The notes under the pieces were generated by a model that did not search any database, had not been told where the DNA came from, and saw nothing but the letters and a program-made list of their open reading frames with translations. Below, piece by piece: positions 1-11,700 of a stretch of DNA of 32,686 nt (the first letter of the stretch is position 1; every line of letters starts with the position of its first letter). The position numbers were made by a program, and so were the translations under genes. The stretch is from positions 1-32,686 of the forward strand of contig JADMJR010000335.1 in NCBI GenBank assembly GCA_018780365.1, in the 5' to 3' direction. The DNA comes from Acidovorax sp. GTDB lineage: Bacteria > Pseudomonadota > Gammaproteobacteria > Burkholderiales > Burkholderiaceae_C.

Positions 1-126
1 CGCATCAACCCTTGCGGTTACGCAGGATTGAAAACGGTGGACCTTTCTACAATCGGGGTCCACACCACCTGGGAAGAAGCCGCGCAGGTGCTGGGCCAGC
101 AGCTCAGCATCCGGTTGGCGCCCTGA
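1..126 (+). CDS. lipB: Lipoyl(octanoyl) transferase, C-terminal end (partial)
   Basis: This is the last 41 codons of a gene entering from the left edge, ending in TGA at 124-126. It reads [10 protein letters not shown] and continues to L-S-I-R-L-A-P. The N-P-C-G-Y-x-G-L segment is typical of the LipB C-terminal region, where the Cys is the acyl-thioester nucleophile. LipB moves octanoate from acyl carrier protein to lipoyl domains, the step before LipA. The next gene is lipA, 15 bases downstream on the same strand, which is the usual lipB-lipA order in proteobacteria. The motif and the neighbour together make the call strong despite the short fragment. Confidence 0.88.
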   Translation, partial: RINPCGYAGLKTVDLSTIGVHTTWEEAAQVLGQQLSIRLAP

Positions 127-141
127 ACCTGCCTACATGCC

Positions 142-1122
142 ATGAGCACCCCTGAAGTCGTCCGCGAAGCGCAATCCACCGAAGCCTACAACCCGCTGGC
201 CAAGCAAAAGGCTGCCGCCAAGCTGTCGCGCATTCCGATCAAGGTGGAGCAGGGCGAGGTGCTCAAGAAGCCCGAATGGATTCGCGTGAAGGCGGGCAGC
301 CCCACCACGCGCTTCTACGAGATCAAGGAAATCCTGCGCGAACACAAGCTGCACACGGTGTGCGAAGAAGCGTCGTGTCCCAACATCGGCGAATGCTTTG
401 GCAAAGGCACGGCCACCTTCATGATCATGGGTGACAAGTGCACGCGCCGCTGCCCGTTCTGCGACGTGGGCCATGGCCGCCCCGACCCGCTCGACAAGGA
501 CGAGCCGCTGAGCCTGGCCAAGACCATTGCCGCACTCAAGCTCAAGTACGTGGTGATCACCAGCGTGGACCGCGACGACCTGCGCGATGGCGGCAGCGGC
601 CACTTCGTGGAATGCATCCAGAACATCCGCGAACTGTCGCCCACCACGCAGATCGAGATCCTGGTGCCCGACTTTCGGGGCCGCGACGACCGCGCGCTCG
701 AGATCCTGAAGGCCGCGCCGCCCGACGTGATGAACCACAACCTGGAAACCGCGCCCCGCCTGTACAAGGAAGCGCGTCCGGGCTCCGACTACCAGTTCAG
801 CCTGAACCTGCTCAAGAAGTTCAAGGCCCTGCACCCCAAGGTGCCCACCAAGAGCGGCATCATGGTCGGACTGGGCGAGACGGACGAAGAGATCCTGCAG
901 GTGATGCGCGACATGCGCGAACACCACATCGACATGCTGACCATCGGCCAGTACCTGTCGCCCAGCAACAGCCACCTGCCCGTGCGCCGCTACGTGCACC
1001 CCGACACCTTCAAGATGTTCGAGGAAGAGGCCTACAAGATGGGCTTCAGCCACGCTGCGGTGGGCGCCATGGTGCGCAGCAGCTACCACGCCGATCAGCA
1101 GGCACACGCCGCCGGGGTGTAA
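142..1122 (+). CDS. lipA: Lipoyl synthase (radical SAM)
   Basis: The gene encodes a 326-residue lipoyl synthase, which inserts two sulfurs into the octanoyl chain on lipoyl domains of 2-oxoacid dehydrogenases and the glycine cleavage H protein. Both iron-sulfur cluster motifs are visible: the auxiliary cluster cysteines at about 74, 79 and 85 (C-x4-C-x5-C), and the radical-SAM C-x3-C-x2-C at about 100, 104 and 107. The C-terminal R-S-S-Y-H-A-D is the conserved arginine-serine motif whose serine ligates the auxiliary cluster. Length fits the family. The start at 142 lies 15 bases after the lipB stop, so the two are probably co-transcribed. Nothing unusual was seen. Confidence 0.97.
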   Translation: MSTPEVVREAQSTEAYNPLAKQKAAAKLSRIPIKVEQGEVLKKPEWIRVKAGSPTTRFYEIKEILREHKLHTVCEEASCPNIGECFGKGTATFMIMGDKCTRRCPFCDVGHGRPDPLDKDEPLSLAKTIAALKLKYVVITSVDRDDLRDGGSGHFVECIQNIRELSPTTQIEILVPDFRGRDDRALEILKAAPPDVMNHNLETAPRLYKEARPGSDYQFSLNLLKKFKALHPKVPTKSGIMVGLGETDEEILQVMRDMREHHIDMLTIGQYLSPSNSHLPVRRYVHPDTFKMFEEEAYKMGFSHAAVGAMVRSSYHADQQAHAAGV

Positions 1123-1166
1123 GGCCTGTACGCCGAAGAGGGCTGAGCCTTGGACAGGCCCTTTCC
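1123..1166 (+). terminator. Probable intrinsic terminator after lipA
   Basis: A perfect 7-bp inverted repeat, GGCCTGT at 1123-1129 and ACAGGCC at 1154-1160, begins directly after the lipA stop and is followed by CTTTCCCCC. The loop is long (24 bases) and the T-run is short. It is therefore a plausible rather than certain terminator for lipBA. The opposite-strand TolC-family gene ends at 1197, so the element also separates the convergent units. Confidence 0.4.
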
Positions 1167-1196
1167 CCCGCGTCAACTAGTCAACACATTACCCCA

Positions 1197-2699
1197 CTAG
1201 CGATTCGCTGCGGGTTTGGCCGCGCCCGCCGGTGCGCCAGTGGCTGCTGCGGCTGGCGGCGGTAACACGGCACGCGGTCTGGCCGGCGTATCGGCCACCG
1301 CCTTGGCTTTGTCGACGACAACCGCGATCGGTGCCTCTGCAGGGCACAGATCCGCAGGATCGATACCGCTGCGCTGCTGCCCTGCGTCCGAGGCTGACGG
1401 CATATCGGCCCGGGTCACGTTGAGCGCAGGCAACAGTTGCCCCATTGCGCTCAGTGTGCGCGCCTGGGCCACCACCTGGTCGTACCGCGCATTGACGTAA
1501 GACCGGCTGGCCTGGAATGCTTCGTTCTGCGTGTCGAGCAAGTCGAGCAATGTGCGCTGTCCCAGATCAAACTGCTGGCGATAGGCCTCGCGGGCCTTCT
1601 CTGTCGAGAGCCGGTGCTGGTCCAGATACGTCATTTGCTCAATCAGCCGCCGCACATCGTTGAACGCAATCACCGTGGTCTGGCGCACATCCCGGCAGGC
1701 TTTTTCTTTCAGCTCGCGCGCCTGGAACTTGTTTTCCACGGCCTGTTGCTCACGGGCCTTGTCGGCGCCGCCACGGTAGAAGTTATAGGTCAGCACCAGC
1801 TCCACCGCACTGTCGCGTGATCGCCCCTGCTCTCCAATGAGATTGCGGTCCCAGGACTGGCGGGCCCTGAAATCAATCCGTGGCATGAAACCTGCCTTTT
1901 GGGACGCAATCCCCGCCTCGCTGGCAAGCATGTTCTCGATGGCGGCATTGATGGTCGGGCTGTTGTTGAGTGCAAAGCCGATCACCTCCTCCTTGTTTTG
2001 CGGCAGGGCGGTCAGCTTGAAACCTTCAGGCAGCGGCGCCATCGTGGTGGAAGGCAACTCTCCGATCAACCGCTGGTACCGGGCACTGACGTCGTGCAGG
2101 TTGGACACCTCGGTCAGGAGATTGGACTCCGCCAGCGCAAGACGGCCCGTCGCCTGTTCCAGATCGACACGGCGCCCCACACCTGCCGAGGTTCGCTCGT
2201 CGATCTGGTTCGTCGTGACCTTGTGTTCCACATAATTTTGCTTGGCCTGCTCCACCAGCTCCCGGTAGCGCGCCACATCAGCATAGGCTCGCACGGCCTC
2301 CAGCGCAGCGGTCTCCGAGGCCTCCACCAGTTCGTAGTAACGCGTCAGCTTGGCGTGCCCCAAACGCTTGACTTCATTGCTGGTGAAAAAGCCGTCGAAC
2401 AACATCTGGTTCAACGTCAGGGCTGCACCGGTGTGGTGGTACGAACCGGTAGTCCCCGACGGGCGCACGCGATTCTCTCGGCCGGAGCTGGCCACCGCAT
2501 CGAGTTGCGGCAGAAAACCGGCGCGCGCCACTCCACGCTCGGAGTCAGCCGCTCGGAAACCGAACCACCGCGCTTGCACATCCGGGTTGCTGGTCACGGC
2601 CTTTCGCGCCGCATCTACAAGTCCTTCCGGAAGAGTTTGTGCAGATGCACTCGTACTGGCGACAACGGCCGCAGCGATCAGGGTAAGAGGCAGTTTCAT
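1197..2699 (-). CDS. lapE: TolC-family outer membrane channel (LapE-like)
   Basis: The protein has 500 residues and a clear Sec signal peptide (M-K-L-P-L-T-L then an alanine-rich core, likely cut after S-A-S-A near residue 20). It is followed by two long coiled-coil halves typical of outer membrane efflux proteins (TolC/OEP fold). The last ~70 residues are Ala/Pro-rich and look dispensable. TolC proteins form the trimeric outer-membrane exit duct of type I secretion. Here the gene sits at the edge of a locus with a type I ATPase, adaptor and giant adhesin, so the LapE role (exit of the adhesin) is inferred from context. A GGAG lies about 8 bases before the ATG. It is divergent from lapG, with a 139-base shared upstream region containing a T-run. 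Confidence 0.88.
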   Translation of the reverse strand: MKLPLTLIAAAVVASTSASAQTLPEGLVDAARKAVTSNPDVQARWFGFRAADSERGVARAGFLPQLDAVASSGRENRVRPSGTTGSYHHTGAALTLNQMLFDGFFTSNEVKRLGHAKLTRYYELVEASETAALEAVRAYADVARYRELVEQAKQNYVEHKVTTNQIDERTSAGVGRRVDLEQATGRLALAESNLLTEVSNLHDVSARYQRLIGELPSTTMAPLPEGFKLTALPQNKEEVIGFALNNSPTINAAIENMLASEAGIASQKAGFMPRIDFRARQSWDRNLIGEQGRSRDSAVELVLTYNFYRGGADKAREQQAVENKFQARELKEKACRDVRQTTVIAFNDVRRLIEQMTYLDQHRLSTEKAREAYRQQFDLGQRTLLDLLDTQNEAFQASRSYVNARYDQVVAQARTLSAMGQLLPALNVTRADMPSASDAGQQRSGIDPADLCPAEAPIAVVVDKAKAVADTPARPRAVLPPPAAAATGAPAGAAKPAANR

Positions 2700-2838
2700 G
2701 ACGACTCCGAATCATTTGTGATGCAGAATCGAAACGTAACATTTACCTTGAAACTCGCACAGTTTTTTTTTACAAAGTAGCCACCGCGGGTCGAAACCAG
2801 GTCCTTTTTCAGCAAGGTAGCCGCGTTCTACGCGTTCC

Positions 2839-3537
2839 ATGCCCCTCCTGCCGCCACTTCCACAGACCGCACCCCGAGTCACTGGGCCACTTCGGGTGCT
2901 GCTGGCGTTCACCATCGCCGTGGTGCTTGGGGCCGTTTTCAGCGCCCCCGATCTGGACAAGATCCAGGCCCTGGCCCTGCAGCGTTATGGCGCCAAAAGC
3001 GCCGATCTGGTCATCGCCTGGCGGGCCATGATGACCGAGGGCAGCCACCTGGGCGAGGCCGAGAAGCTTGCCCATGTCAACAATTTCTTCAATCGGCGAA
3101 TGCTGTTCGAGAACGATGCCGCCGTCTGGCAGCAGGACGACTATTGGGCCACCCCGCTGGAGTTCATGGGAAAAACCGCAGGCGACTGCGAGGACTTCTC
3201 CATCGCCAAGTACATCACACTGCTGCACATGGGGGTACCCAACGCCAAGCTGCGCATGATCTACGTAAGGGCCCGCATCGGGGGCGCCGGCAGCACAAAA
3301 AGCGAAGCACACATGGTTTTGGGCTACTACGCCCATCCCGCAGAAGAGCCCATGGTGCTGGACAACCTGATCACCAACATCCGCCCCGCCTCGTCCCGGT
3401 CCGATCTTTCCCCCGTGTTCAGCTTCAACAACGAAGGGCTGTGGGTCTCCGGCGCCGCCACCTCTTCGGCAGACCCGACGGCCCGCTTATCGCGCTGGCG
3501 CGACGTACTCGAACGCATGCGGCAAGAAGGTTTCTGA
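2839..3537 (+). CDS. lapG: LapG-type periplasmic cysteine protease (adhesin-releasing)
   Basis: The product has 232 residues and is a bacterial transglutaminase-like cysteine peptidase. A hydrophobic segment at about 18-36 should export it. The triad is visible: Cys117 in G-D-C-E-D-F, His158 in S-E-A-H-M-V, and Asp175 in V-L-D-N-L. The D-C-E-D run also carries the acidic residues that bind calcium in LapG. LapG cuts LapA-type adhesins at a di-alanine site near the N-terminus, releasing them from the cell. The substrate here is presumably the adhesin at 5751-15668, which has the matching T-A-A-G. lapD follows after 31 bases, so the two are probably an operon. No strong ribosome site precedes the ATG; an AAGG is about 20 bases upstream. 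Confidence 0.94.
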   Translation: MPLLPPLPQTAPRVTGPLRVLLAFTIAVVLGAVFSAPDLDKIQALALQRYGAKSADLVIAWRAMMTEGSHLGEAEKLAHVNNFFNRRMLFENDAAVWQQDDYWATPLEFMGKTAGDCEDFSIAKYITLLHMGVPNAKLRMIYVRARIGGAGSTKSEAHMVLGYYAHPAEEPMVLDNLITNIRPASSRSDLSPVFSFNNEGLWVSGAATSSADPTARLSRWRDVLERMRQEGF

Positions 3538-3568
3538 ACGCTGCGCCATTCACCGGAGATACAGCACC

Positions 3569-5482
3569 ATGTCACTCACCAAACAACTCTGGCTCGCCAT
3601 CGGCCTGGTCATGGCGCTTGCGTTTGGGGGCAGCATGCTGGTCAGCGTGTTGTCCGCGCGGCACTATCTGCAGCAGCAGCTGCAGGTCAAGAACTTTGAC
3701 AACGCCACATCGCTGGCACTGGCTTTGTCGCAACTGGACAAAGACCCCGTCACGGTCGAGCTGCAGGTGGCCGCGCAGTTCGATGCCGGTCACTACCGGT
3801 TTATCCGCATCGTGTCGCCCACGGGCCAGACACTGGTGGAGCGCACCTTCACCGGCAGATTGCAAGGGGCGCCCGGATGGTTTGCCCGGCTCATCCCCAT
3901 GAATGCCGAGCCTGGCAGGGCCCTGATTCAGGACGGCTGGAAACAATATGGCACCCTGACCCTCGCCAGCCACGACCAGTACGCCTACCAGAGCCTCTGG
4001 ACCGGCACTCTGGAGTTGCTGGCCTGGTTTGTTCTGGGCAGCTTCGTCGCAGGGGGCGCAGGAACCGTTGCCGTGCGCCGCATCACCAAGCCCCTGCGCG
4101 ATGTGGTGGCGCAGGCCGAGGCCATTGCAGACCGGCGGTTCATCAAGATCGCGGAGCCGCGCACGCCGGAGCTGCGCAGCGTGGCGCGGGGCATGAACGA
4201 CATGGTCACGCGCCTGCGGTCCATGTTCGGGGAAGAGGCCGCACGCCTTGATGGGCTGCGCAAGAAGGTCAATCGCGATGCGGTCACCGGGCTTTCCAGC
4301 CGGGACTACTTTCTCTCGCACCTCCAGGAGGCACTGGAGGGGGAGCAGTTCCTCTCGGCAGGCAGCCTGGTGATCCTTCGGCTGACGGATCTCGACAGGC
4401 TGAACAACCAGCTGGGGCACCAGAAGGCCGACGCGCTGCTCAAGCACCTGGGCACCGTGCTGTACAAGAGCGGCGAGGGCAAGCCCGGCCAGCGGGCCGG
4501 CCGGCTCAAGGGCGGAGAGTTCGGGGTGTTGTGCCCCTCTACACCCTCACCTCAAGAGGCAGCGCAGGACATTTTCGCCAGCCTGTCCGCGCAGTGGCTT
4601 CCCCACTGGTCGGCGTTTGTGCCGGATTTGTTCCACATCGGCGCAGTGGGGTACCGCAGGCAGGAGCCTGTGGGTGAGCTCTTCAGCCGGGCCGATGAAG
4701 CGCTGGCCCGCGCGGCGTCCCTCGGGCCCAACAGCATGTACGTGGATGAGGGCGAGCATTCGGCCGACGCGCGCCCTGCCGAACAGTGGCGCACGCTGCT
4801 GACCGAAGCCGTCAGCGGCGGCAGGCTCCAGCTGGCCTTCTACCCGGTGGTGGATGGCAGCGGGGACGGCGCCATCCACCAGGAAGGTGTGATCCGTCTG
4901 GCAGCAGACGCCTCGGGCTCCTTGCTGTCGGCGGGCGATTTCATGCCCATGGCAGCCCACCTCAACCTCACGGCCCCGATCGACCTGCGTGTGGTGCGCC
5001 TGGCCATCGAACACCTGCGCAGCACGGCGGGAGACATCGCGGTCAACCTCTCCGCCGAGACCATTGCGGATTTCCGCTTCCGCAATGAGCTCACCCAGTT
5101 GCTGCGCACCTACCCCGACATGTGCGCGCGCCTGCTGTTCGAAGTGCCGGAGTACGGTGTGTTCCGCGCCTTCGACGCGTTCAAGGAGCTGGCCCACACC
5201 CTCCAGCAACTGGGCTGCCGTGTGGGCATCGAGTACTTCGGCCAGCGCTTCACCGAGGGCAACAAGCTCGCCGACCTGGGGCTGGACTACATCAAGGTCC
5301 ACCCCAGCTACGTGCGCGGCATTGGCGACAACCTGGGCAATCAGGAGTTCTTGCGGGGCCTGTGCAACATCGCCCACGCGATTGGCATCCAGGTCATCGC
5401 CCTGGGGGTGGAGTCGCGGGCCGATCTGCCCTTGCTCGCATCCCTGGGCTTCGATGGCGCCACCGGGCCTGGCATTCGTTAA
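3569..5482 (+). CDS. lapD: LapD-type c-di-GMP receptor with degenerate GGDEF and EAL domains
   Basis: The 637-residue inner-membrane protein reads: TM helix at about 8-30, periplasmic LapD/MoxY-like domain at about 31-146, TM helix at about 147-169, HAMP at about 170-220, GGDEF-like domain at about 232-395, EAL-like domain at about 405-637. Both catalytic signatures are broken. The GGDEF position reads K-G-G-E-F (314-318), and the EAL position reads E-G-V-I-R-L (439-444). This fits a receptor that binds c-di-GMP without making or degrading it. In the known model, c-di-GMP-bound LapD sequesters LapG in the periplasm and so keeps the adhesin on the surface. Length matches Pseudomonas LapD. A GGAG lies 10 bases before the ATG. 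The gene is convergent with the adhesin gene. Confidence 0.94.
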   Translation: MSLTKQLWLAIGLVMALAFGGSMLVSVLSARHYLQQQLQVKNFDNATSLALALSQLDKDPVTVELQVAAQFDAGHYRFIRIVSPTGQTLVERTFTGRLQGAPGWFARLIPMNAEPGRALIQDGWKQYGTLTLASHDQYAYQSLWTGTLELLAWFVLGSFVAGGAGTVAVRRITKPLRDVVAQAEAIADRRFIKIAEPRTPELRSVARGMNDMVTRLRSMFGEEAARLDGLRKKVNRDAVTGLSSRDYFLSHLQEALEGEQFLSAGSLVILRLTDLDRLNNQLGHQKADALLKHLGTVLYKSGEGKPGQRAGRLKGGEFGVLCPSTPSPQEAAQDIFASLSAQWLPHWSAFVPDLFHIGAVGYRRQEPVGELFSRADEALARAASLGPNSMYVDEGEHSADARPAEQWRTLLTEAVSGGRLQLAFYPVVDGSGDGAIHQEGVIRLAADASGSLLSAGDFMPMAAHLNLTAPIDLRVVRLAIEHLRSTAGDIAVNLSAETIADFRFRNELTQLLRTYPDMCARLLFEVPEYGVFRAFDAFKELAHTLQQLGCRVGIEYFGQRFTEGNKLADLGLDYIKVHPSYVRGIGDNLGNQEFLRGLCNIAHAIGIQVIALGVESRADLPLLASLGFDGATGPGIR

Positions 5483-5500
5483 AACGGCACGGCCGCCTGC

Positions 5501-5535
5501 GGGCGGGGCGCAGGCCGGGGCCTCAGCCCCCGCCC
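5501..5535 (+). terminator. GC-rich hairpin after lapD
   Basis: The 8-bp arms GGGCGGGG (5501-5508) and CCCCGCCC (5528-5535) form a strong stem 18 bases after the lapD stop. No T-run follows, so it may act as a Rho-assisted or RNA-protecting structure rather than a classical intrinsic terminator. Confidence 0.35.
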
Positions 5536-5639
5536 ACAGCGACTGCGTTCATGCGCCTGCGGGGCACAGAGCCAACATCAAACGCATAATCAAAATTAAT
5601 AGCAAACTCTCTTACTCCCATGCGCGCAAACGGCATTTT

Positions 5640-5691
5640 TTATTAAAAACCCAAGAGAAAAGGCCCTCACGCTGCGAAGCGCAAGGGCCTT
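5640..5691 (-). terminator. Intrinsic terminator of the adhesin gene
   Basis: Read on the minus strand, a stem with arms AAGGCCCT and AGGGCCTT (5684-5691 and 5660-5667), with further pairing inside, is followed by TTTTCTCTTGGGTTTTT. The element lies about 60 bases past the adhesin stop codon. Stem plus T-rich tail in the right direction makes this a good terminator. Confidence 0.7.
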
Positions 5692-5750
5692 GGACAGGGC
5701 CACAGCGGCCACAGGCGCCTGGAACGCAGTCCCAGGCGCGTGGCTGGTGA

Positions 5751-8700
5751 TCAATCGTCGACCGGCTTGAGCGCCACGGTCGCCACATCCGGCGTTCCCA
5801 GGGCCAGATCCACCGCCAAGGCTGCGGGTGTGGTGTCCTCCACCACCACCGTCTGCGAGGCGCCACCCCCCACCGGCCCATTGCTGTCCAGCGTGACGGT
5901 TGTATTGCCTGCCACCGCCGCGCCAGGCAAACTGGCCAGCAGGTCGCCGCCATCGTCCGACAACAGATCTGCCACTTCGATCTTGTCGCCTTCGGCCAGG
6001 TCCTTGACGACATCCTTGTCGGGGGTGCCACCTGTGGTGCTGTCCGCCAGGTTGATCTTGATCGTGTCGTCGCCATCACCGCCGGTGAGTGTGTCGCTGC
6101 CTTTACCGCCCACCAAGGTATCACTCCCCTTGCCGCCATCCAGCGTGTCGTTTCCGGACTGGCCATCGAGCTTGTCGTCACCGTCACCGCCCTTGATCAC
6201 ATCATTGCCCTTGCCCGCCAGCACGGTGTCTTTGCCGGCACTGCCCACAATGGTCTCCGACGCATCGCCGCCCTTGATGGCCAAGCCGCCCTTCACAGGG
6301 TCGGACAGGTCCACCTTGTCGCCATCGAGCGCATTGTCGGTATCGATGACCACCTTGACAGCGATGGGCGCTGCCAGTTGGTCGCCATCGCCATCCACGA
6401 CCACCGCCTTGAGGTCGATCCACACCTGGTCGGCGTAGACAGGTGCCGTGACGGGAGGTGTTGTCACGGTCTCGGTGTAGGACAGTGTCATGGCGTCCGT
6501 CACACGGTACTCCGTACTATCCTTGGCCGCAAACTGCACGGTGTTGAAGGTCGCCGTGCCGCTGGGGTCCACCCCGACGGGCGTTTCCACATTGGCGTTC
6601 CCGCTGTTCGTGTTGTTGCCCGAGGTCGTTCCCTGGATGTCAATCGATGACCCCACAGGGGTGGCGTTGGCGGCCGTGACGATGGCAGTTTCCTTCTTGC
6701 CCAGGTGATCCAGCACGAAGCCCGCAGACGTCACATTCAGGCGCGTGCCATTGGCATTGAAAAACTCGATGACCAGCCGCTCCCCAGCTCCGTCCCCTTC
6801 CCCAACAGCGTCCGACTTGTGGTCTTCCTCCTGGCCCACCGAGCTCTCGTTTCCGATGAAGTTGTCACCTACGCCAAAACCGCCACCTCCGTTGCCATTG
6901 CCTGTGGACGACCAGTTCACATCCTCATCGTCAGTGGAGGGCCCAAAGGTTGTATCGTCTTTCACCACCTTCCAATCGTTATCCCACTGCCGCTCTACCT
7001 CGTTGACGATGGTGTCGTCCTTGTCGGCGGAAATCTGCATGTAGATGCCCGTGGCGGAGTCCACATACCGCGCCGAGTCCTCCTTGCCCCCGGAGGATGC
7101 CTGCGTATAGTTGTCGGGCTTGTACACCTTGTCTTGCGTGCTGTTGCCAAAGGTCACCGTCTTGGTCACCGTCGTCGTGCCGCCAGGAGAGACTTCCGTC
7201 GTTCCCACCTGCACCTTGTCAGCCACCGCCACCATGTTGGTGACGTAACTCGTGGTGCCATCGCCGTTCACCACACCCTCCACGGTGAAGGCCGTCTTGA
7301 TCTCACCGCAATCGTCATACACCGCCTTGATGGTGCCATCGGTGGTGGTCTGGTAGTACACCTTGTTGCCATCCACCGTCATCACCGTGGACTGCACCGA
7401 GCCCCCTTGCATGTACGACAGGGACACGTAGCGCAGCGACGAGCCGCCCACGGACGCCGTGGTGGTGGCAGCCATGTTCACATCCGCCCCCACCACATCG
7501 GCTCCGACACGGGCGCCGAGGTCTGCGACGACCTCGCCCACACCGCTGTTGGCCACCAGCGTGTCCTGCGTGCCGCCCACGTAGACCGGGGCATCGTCCT
7601 GGATCTTGATGTTGAAGCCCTGTACCTCGGTCTCGCCGCCCTCGGTTTTGTTGGCCACCAGTTGCAGGTACAGGTTTTCTTCGCCGCTTTCGGTGTAGGC
7701 GTGGTCCACCTGTCCCTTCAGCTCCACCTTGTACTGGCCACTGTCGTCGATGGTGGCCACGGCCACCGTGCGCACATCCGCGCCCGCACCCGCCATGCCG
7801 GTCAGCGTCTTGCCATCACCCGACACCGTCCAGCGCACCTCGTCGCCTGCGGAGGTGATCTTCTGCACCGGCACGCCCAGGGTATAGGTGGCGCCGCCCA
7901 TGCCCAGCGTGCCTGCGGTGTCGGTGGCTGGTTGCGGCGGCGTGGCAGGGTTGCTGTCCACGTTGCCGGTGGCCAGGCCATCCTCATACACCATGCCCAG
8001 GCCCTGCGTGCTCAGCTGGTGGCCCGTGTCGATGGTCAGCGTGGCACTGTCGGTGTCGCCGTCGCCGTCCTCCATCTGGTAGCTGAACTGGTCTTTGGAG
8101 CCGGTCTGCACATACTCTTCAAAGCTGACGGCCTTCACAAAGTAGTCCGAGCTGTCGCTGCCCCTGTCACCCGCCAGGTAGTCCACGCCTGAGAACACCA
8201 CGTTCTGGAAGGCGATCGGGTTGCCATCGGATCCCAGCACCTCGATCTCCACCTGGCCCTGGTGCACCGGGTCGCTGCCATTGGCGCCGTTGTTGAACAG
8301 TGCGCCACCGATCATCCCCTCGCCCACCTTGTTGCCGGCGGCGTCGAAGGCCTCCCAGCGGCCGGTTTCGCCACTGTTGCCCGTCTGGCCCGACTCGTTC
8401 TGGAACAGGTTGGAGATGTCCACCACGGCCCGCACGGCCATCTTGCCCAGGTCCACCGACAGGGCTTCGGTGCCCTGGGAGGGCGAGTACCCGACCTGCT
8501 CAGGCGTGCTCGCACCCACATCGCCCGGCACAGGCTCGGCCGGGTCGTCCACGCCCGCACCATTGCCCTGGCTGGTGACCACGGCACCACCGGTCTGCGC
8601 CGGGGTGGGGCTGGTGATCAGCTGCTCACCAAGGTTCGTGGTGTACGGCTTGCCATAGTCAAAGGCGTCTGTGCCTGCGGGTACACCGGCACCACCACCG

Positions 8701-11700
8701 AGCTGGATGGTCGTCTGGTGGCCTGTGTAGGTGTAGTCCCCGTCGGACTCCATGGTGAGCGAGCCAAACTGGCCCGCCACCGTGGCGCTGCCTCCACTGG
8801 CCACTGTCGTGCCAGGGGTCCACACCGCCCCTTCGGCACCAGCACGCACCTGGACCACCTCGGCCTTGGCGCCGTCCTGCATGCCTTCGTGCTTGTCCGC
8901 ACCTTGGTTTGCACCTTCGGGGGTCGTCCCCACACCGGTGAGAACATTGCCGGTAGCCACCCAGCGGTCCACCACCCACTGCGTGCCATCGGTATCGTCC
9001 AAGGCCACCGGGCCATCATCGGCAATGAACAGCATGCGTCCCACGTCGATGCTGGCATCGACCTTGTCGCCGTCGCCGTCAACGGCAGTGAGCTGCAGGC
9101 CAATCTTGCCCGCCATGCCCGCTTGCACCTCGTTCGAGTCGCCTGGCGTGGAATGCACCACGGTGCGCTGCTGGTCAAAGGTCACCTCGCCCGTGGCGGC
9201 ATCGATGGACAGTTTGAAGACGGTCTTCTCCACGCCGTCCACCACCACATAGCCGATCACCGAGCCGCTGGGGCCGTTCTTGAGCAGCACATCCGAGGGC
9301 TGGCCATTGGAGAACAGCGCGGTGTCGCGGAAGCCCGAGGGGCCGCCCTCGCCACCATTGAGCACCAGGCCATATGTTTTGCCGTTCAGCGTTGCAGCGC
9401 CGTCGGCCCCATAGCTCACCGTGAAGCGTGTGGACCCAAGGTCGGACTCCGCATCCACATCCAGGAAGCTGTCGTCCACCAGCAGCGGCATGGTGACGTT
9501 GAGAAGGACGTCGTTGTAGTCCCGGTCACCCCCACCGTAGATGTCCTCCCAGTTCTGGTTGCCAGACACAGGGCCCACAGCCACGGTGTTCACGTGCGAC
9601 AGACCATCCAGGTTCAGCGCGCTGTTGTCGAACAGTGCCGCAGCCCCCTGGCCTGAGAGCGGCGAGTCGCCCACATTCGCCACCCACTGCCCGCTGCCAT
9701 CCTTGGTGAAGGTCACCGGGGTGTTGTTGCCCAGCGCTCCGTTGAGGTTGTCGCCATTGGGAATCATGAAGAAACCCACCTGGCCGGGCAGCACGCCCGG
9801 TGGCAGGGTGACACTGGTCACCGGCTGGTTCTTCACGTTGTCCCACACCACCGAGCCGGTGGTGGGCTCGCCACTGCCGTTCTTGATGTAGTAGCCCCAG
9901 GTGTTGTTGTAGCCCGCATCGCTGCCCACCAGCTGCACGGTGATGCCCGGAACGGGCTCTGGATCTACCGTGGTGATGACGGGGATGTCGTCCTTCACGC
10001 TGGCCGCCAGCCCGACACCGATGGAGTCACCGTCGCGATCCTCCCCAACGATGTTCACCACACCCAGGTTCAGCGTGTCCTCGCCCTGGGCGGAGTGCGT
10101 CATGGCGCCCGTCACCGTGAGTGTGTACTCGCCATTGGCCTTGACCTCCAGCACCGCAGCCGCGCCGCTGGCGCTGCCCTGAGGAACCCCGGCGGCATTG
10201 AAGTACACCGTTCCGCCGGTGGATGGATCAACCAGCACGGTGGTGCCGCCGAACTGCACCGCCGTGACCTTGCCAAAGCCGTCGGCGCCCCATTGCACGG
10301 CACCGGTCATCACTTTGACGCCGGTGGATGCCTCCAGCTGCGCCCCATTGACCAGATCGCTCGCATCGCGTTCGTCGTTGCCGATCTTCGCGCCACCCCG
10401 CAGGGCAGACTCTTCTTCCAGCATCGCCGTGAGCACCACGGCGTTCGCCGTTCCCTCTACCAGTCTGGCGACAGGCGCATCGTCCTCCAGCGAGACCTTG
10501 AGCGCCATGGAGTCCGTGAGACCGGTGGCCGGATTGAGCGGCCGGTCGTTGGCGATGACCGTGAAGTTCAGCTCCTTCACATCGTCATCGGTGCTTGTTC
10601 CTGCCGCAGGACGCGCGTGGTCCACGGGGCCCAGCAGCACAACGTTGCTCGTGTAGCCCGCCGCATAGGAGCCACCAATGGTCACCTTGATGATCTCGGT
10701 AGCGCCAGCCTTGCCGATCAGTTCCGTGCCCTCGGCATTGGGGGTCCAGATGATGGTCACACCACCGGATGTCAGCACGGGCAGAGTGCCTGCAACATCG
10801 AACCGCACCGACACCGTGTCGCCGATGTCCGGGTCCGCCACGCCAAAACTGGCGGAATCCGTGGCGCTCTGACCCGGGTTCTCGCGGTTGCCCTGCGCCA
10901 AGGCGTCTTCCTGCACATTCACGGCAATCTGGTCGGCGTTCGGCCCGGAGTAGCGCGAAACTTCGCCTTCATCCTTGTTGCCATCGCCATCCTTGTCGAT
11001 CCATATCTGGGTCGTCTGGTCGTTGCCGGTCACGAACTCTGGCGCATCGTTGACGCCTTGTACCGTCACCCGCACGTTGGCCACGTCGGTGTCGCCGTCC
11101 GCATCCTTCATCTGGTAGTTGAACTGGTCGGTCACCGTGGCCCCGTCGCCCAGGGCCATGGCCTTGAGGTTGTCGAGGGTGTAGGACACGGTACCGTCGG
11201 TCGCGATCTTGAGCGCACCCATGGTCCCCATGGCATCCAGCGATGGGCCGGTGAGGTCGGTCGTGTCGTACGAACGGTCGCCCCCTGTGCGGGTGAACAC
11301 CACGCTGGCAGTCCCGCCGTCGGCCTTGGCTTCGTAGGCATCGTTGCTGAGCACATTGCCGATGGCATGGCTCGTCGTGCCCGTGGCCCCGGCCGTGGCC
11401 GTGAGGTTGCGGGCATCGTCGGCAGCCACCGGCCCGGTGTCCTGGAAGTTGATCTGCCGGCCAATGTCGTAGGTGGCCACGTTGGATCTGTCGCCATCGC
11501 CGTCCTTGGCCTGCGCCGTCAGCTGGATCACGCCGCCGCCGATGTTGACGATCTCGTGCGGGTCATTGGTGGGGTGCACCACCGCACGGAACTGCTCCAC
11601 CGTCACCTGGCCGTTGTTGGCCGCATCGCCCGCCACCGTGACCTTGAACACATTGGTCTGCACGCCGCTGATGAGGATGTAACCCACGGCCGCCCCACCC

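Noticed and set aside
133-1176. 347-codon frame opposite lipA
   Set aside because: It is a shadow of the well-conserved lipA gene and has a low-information His/Ala/Val-rich product.
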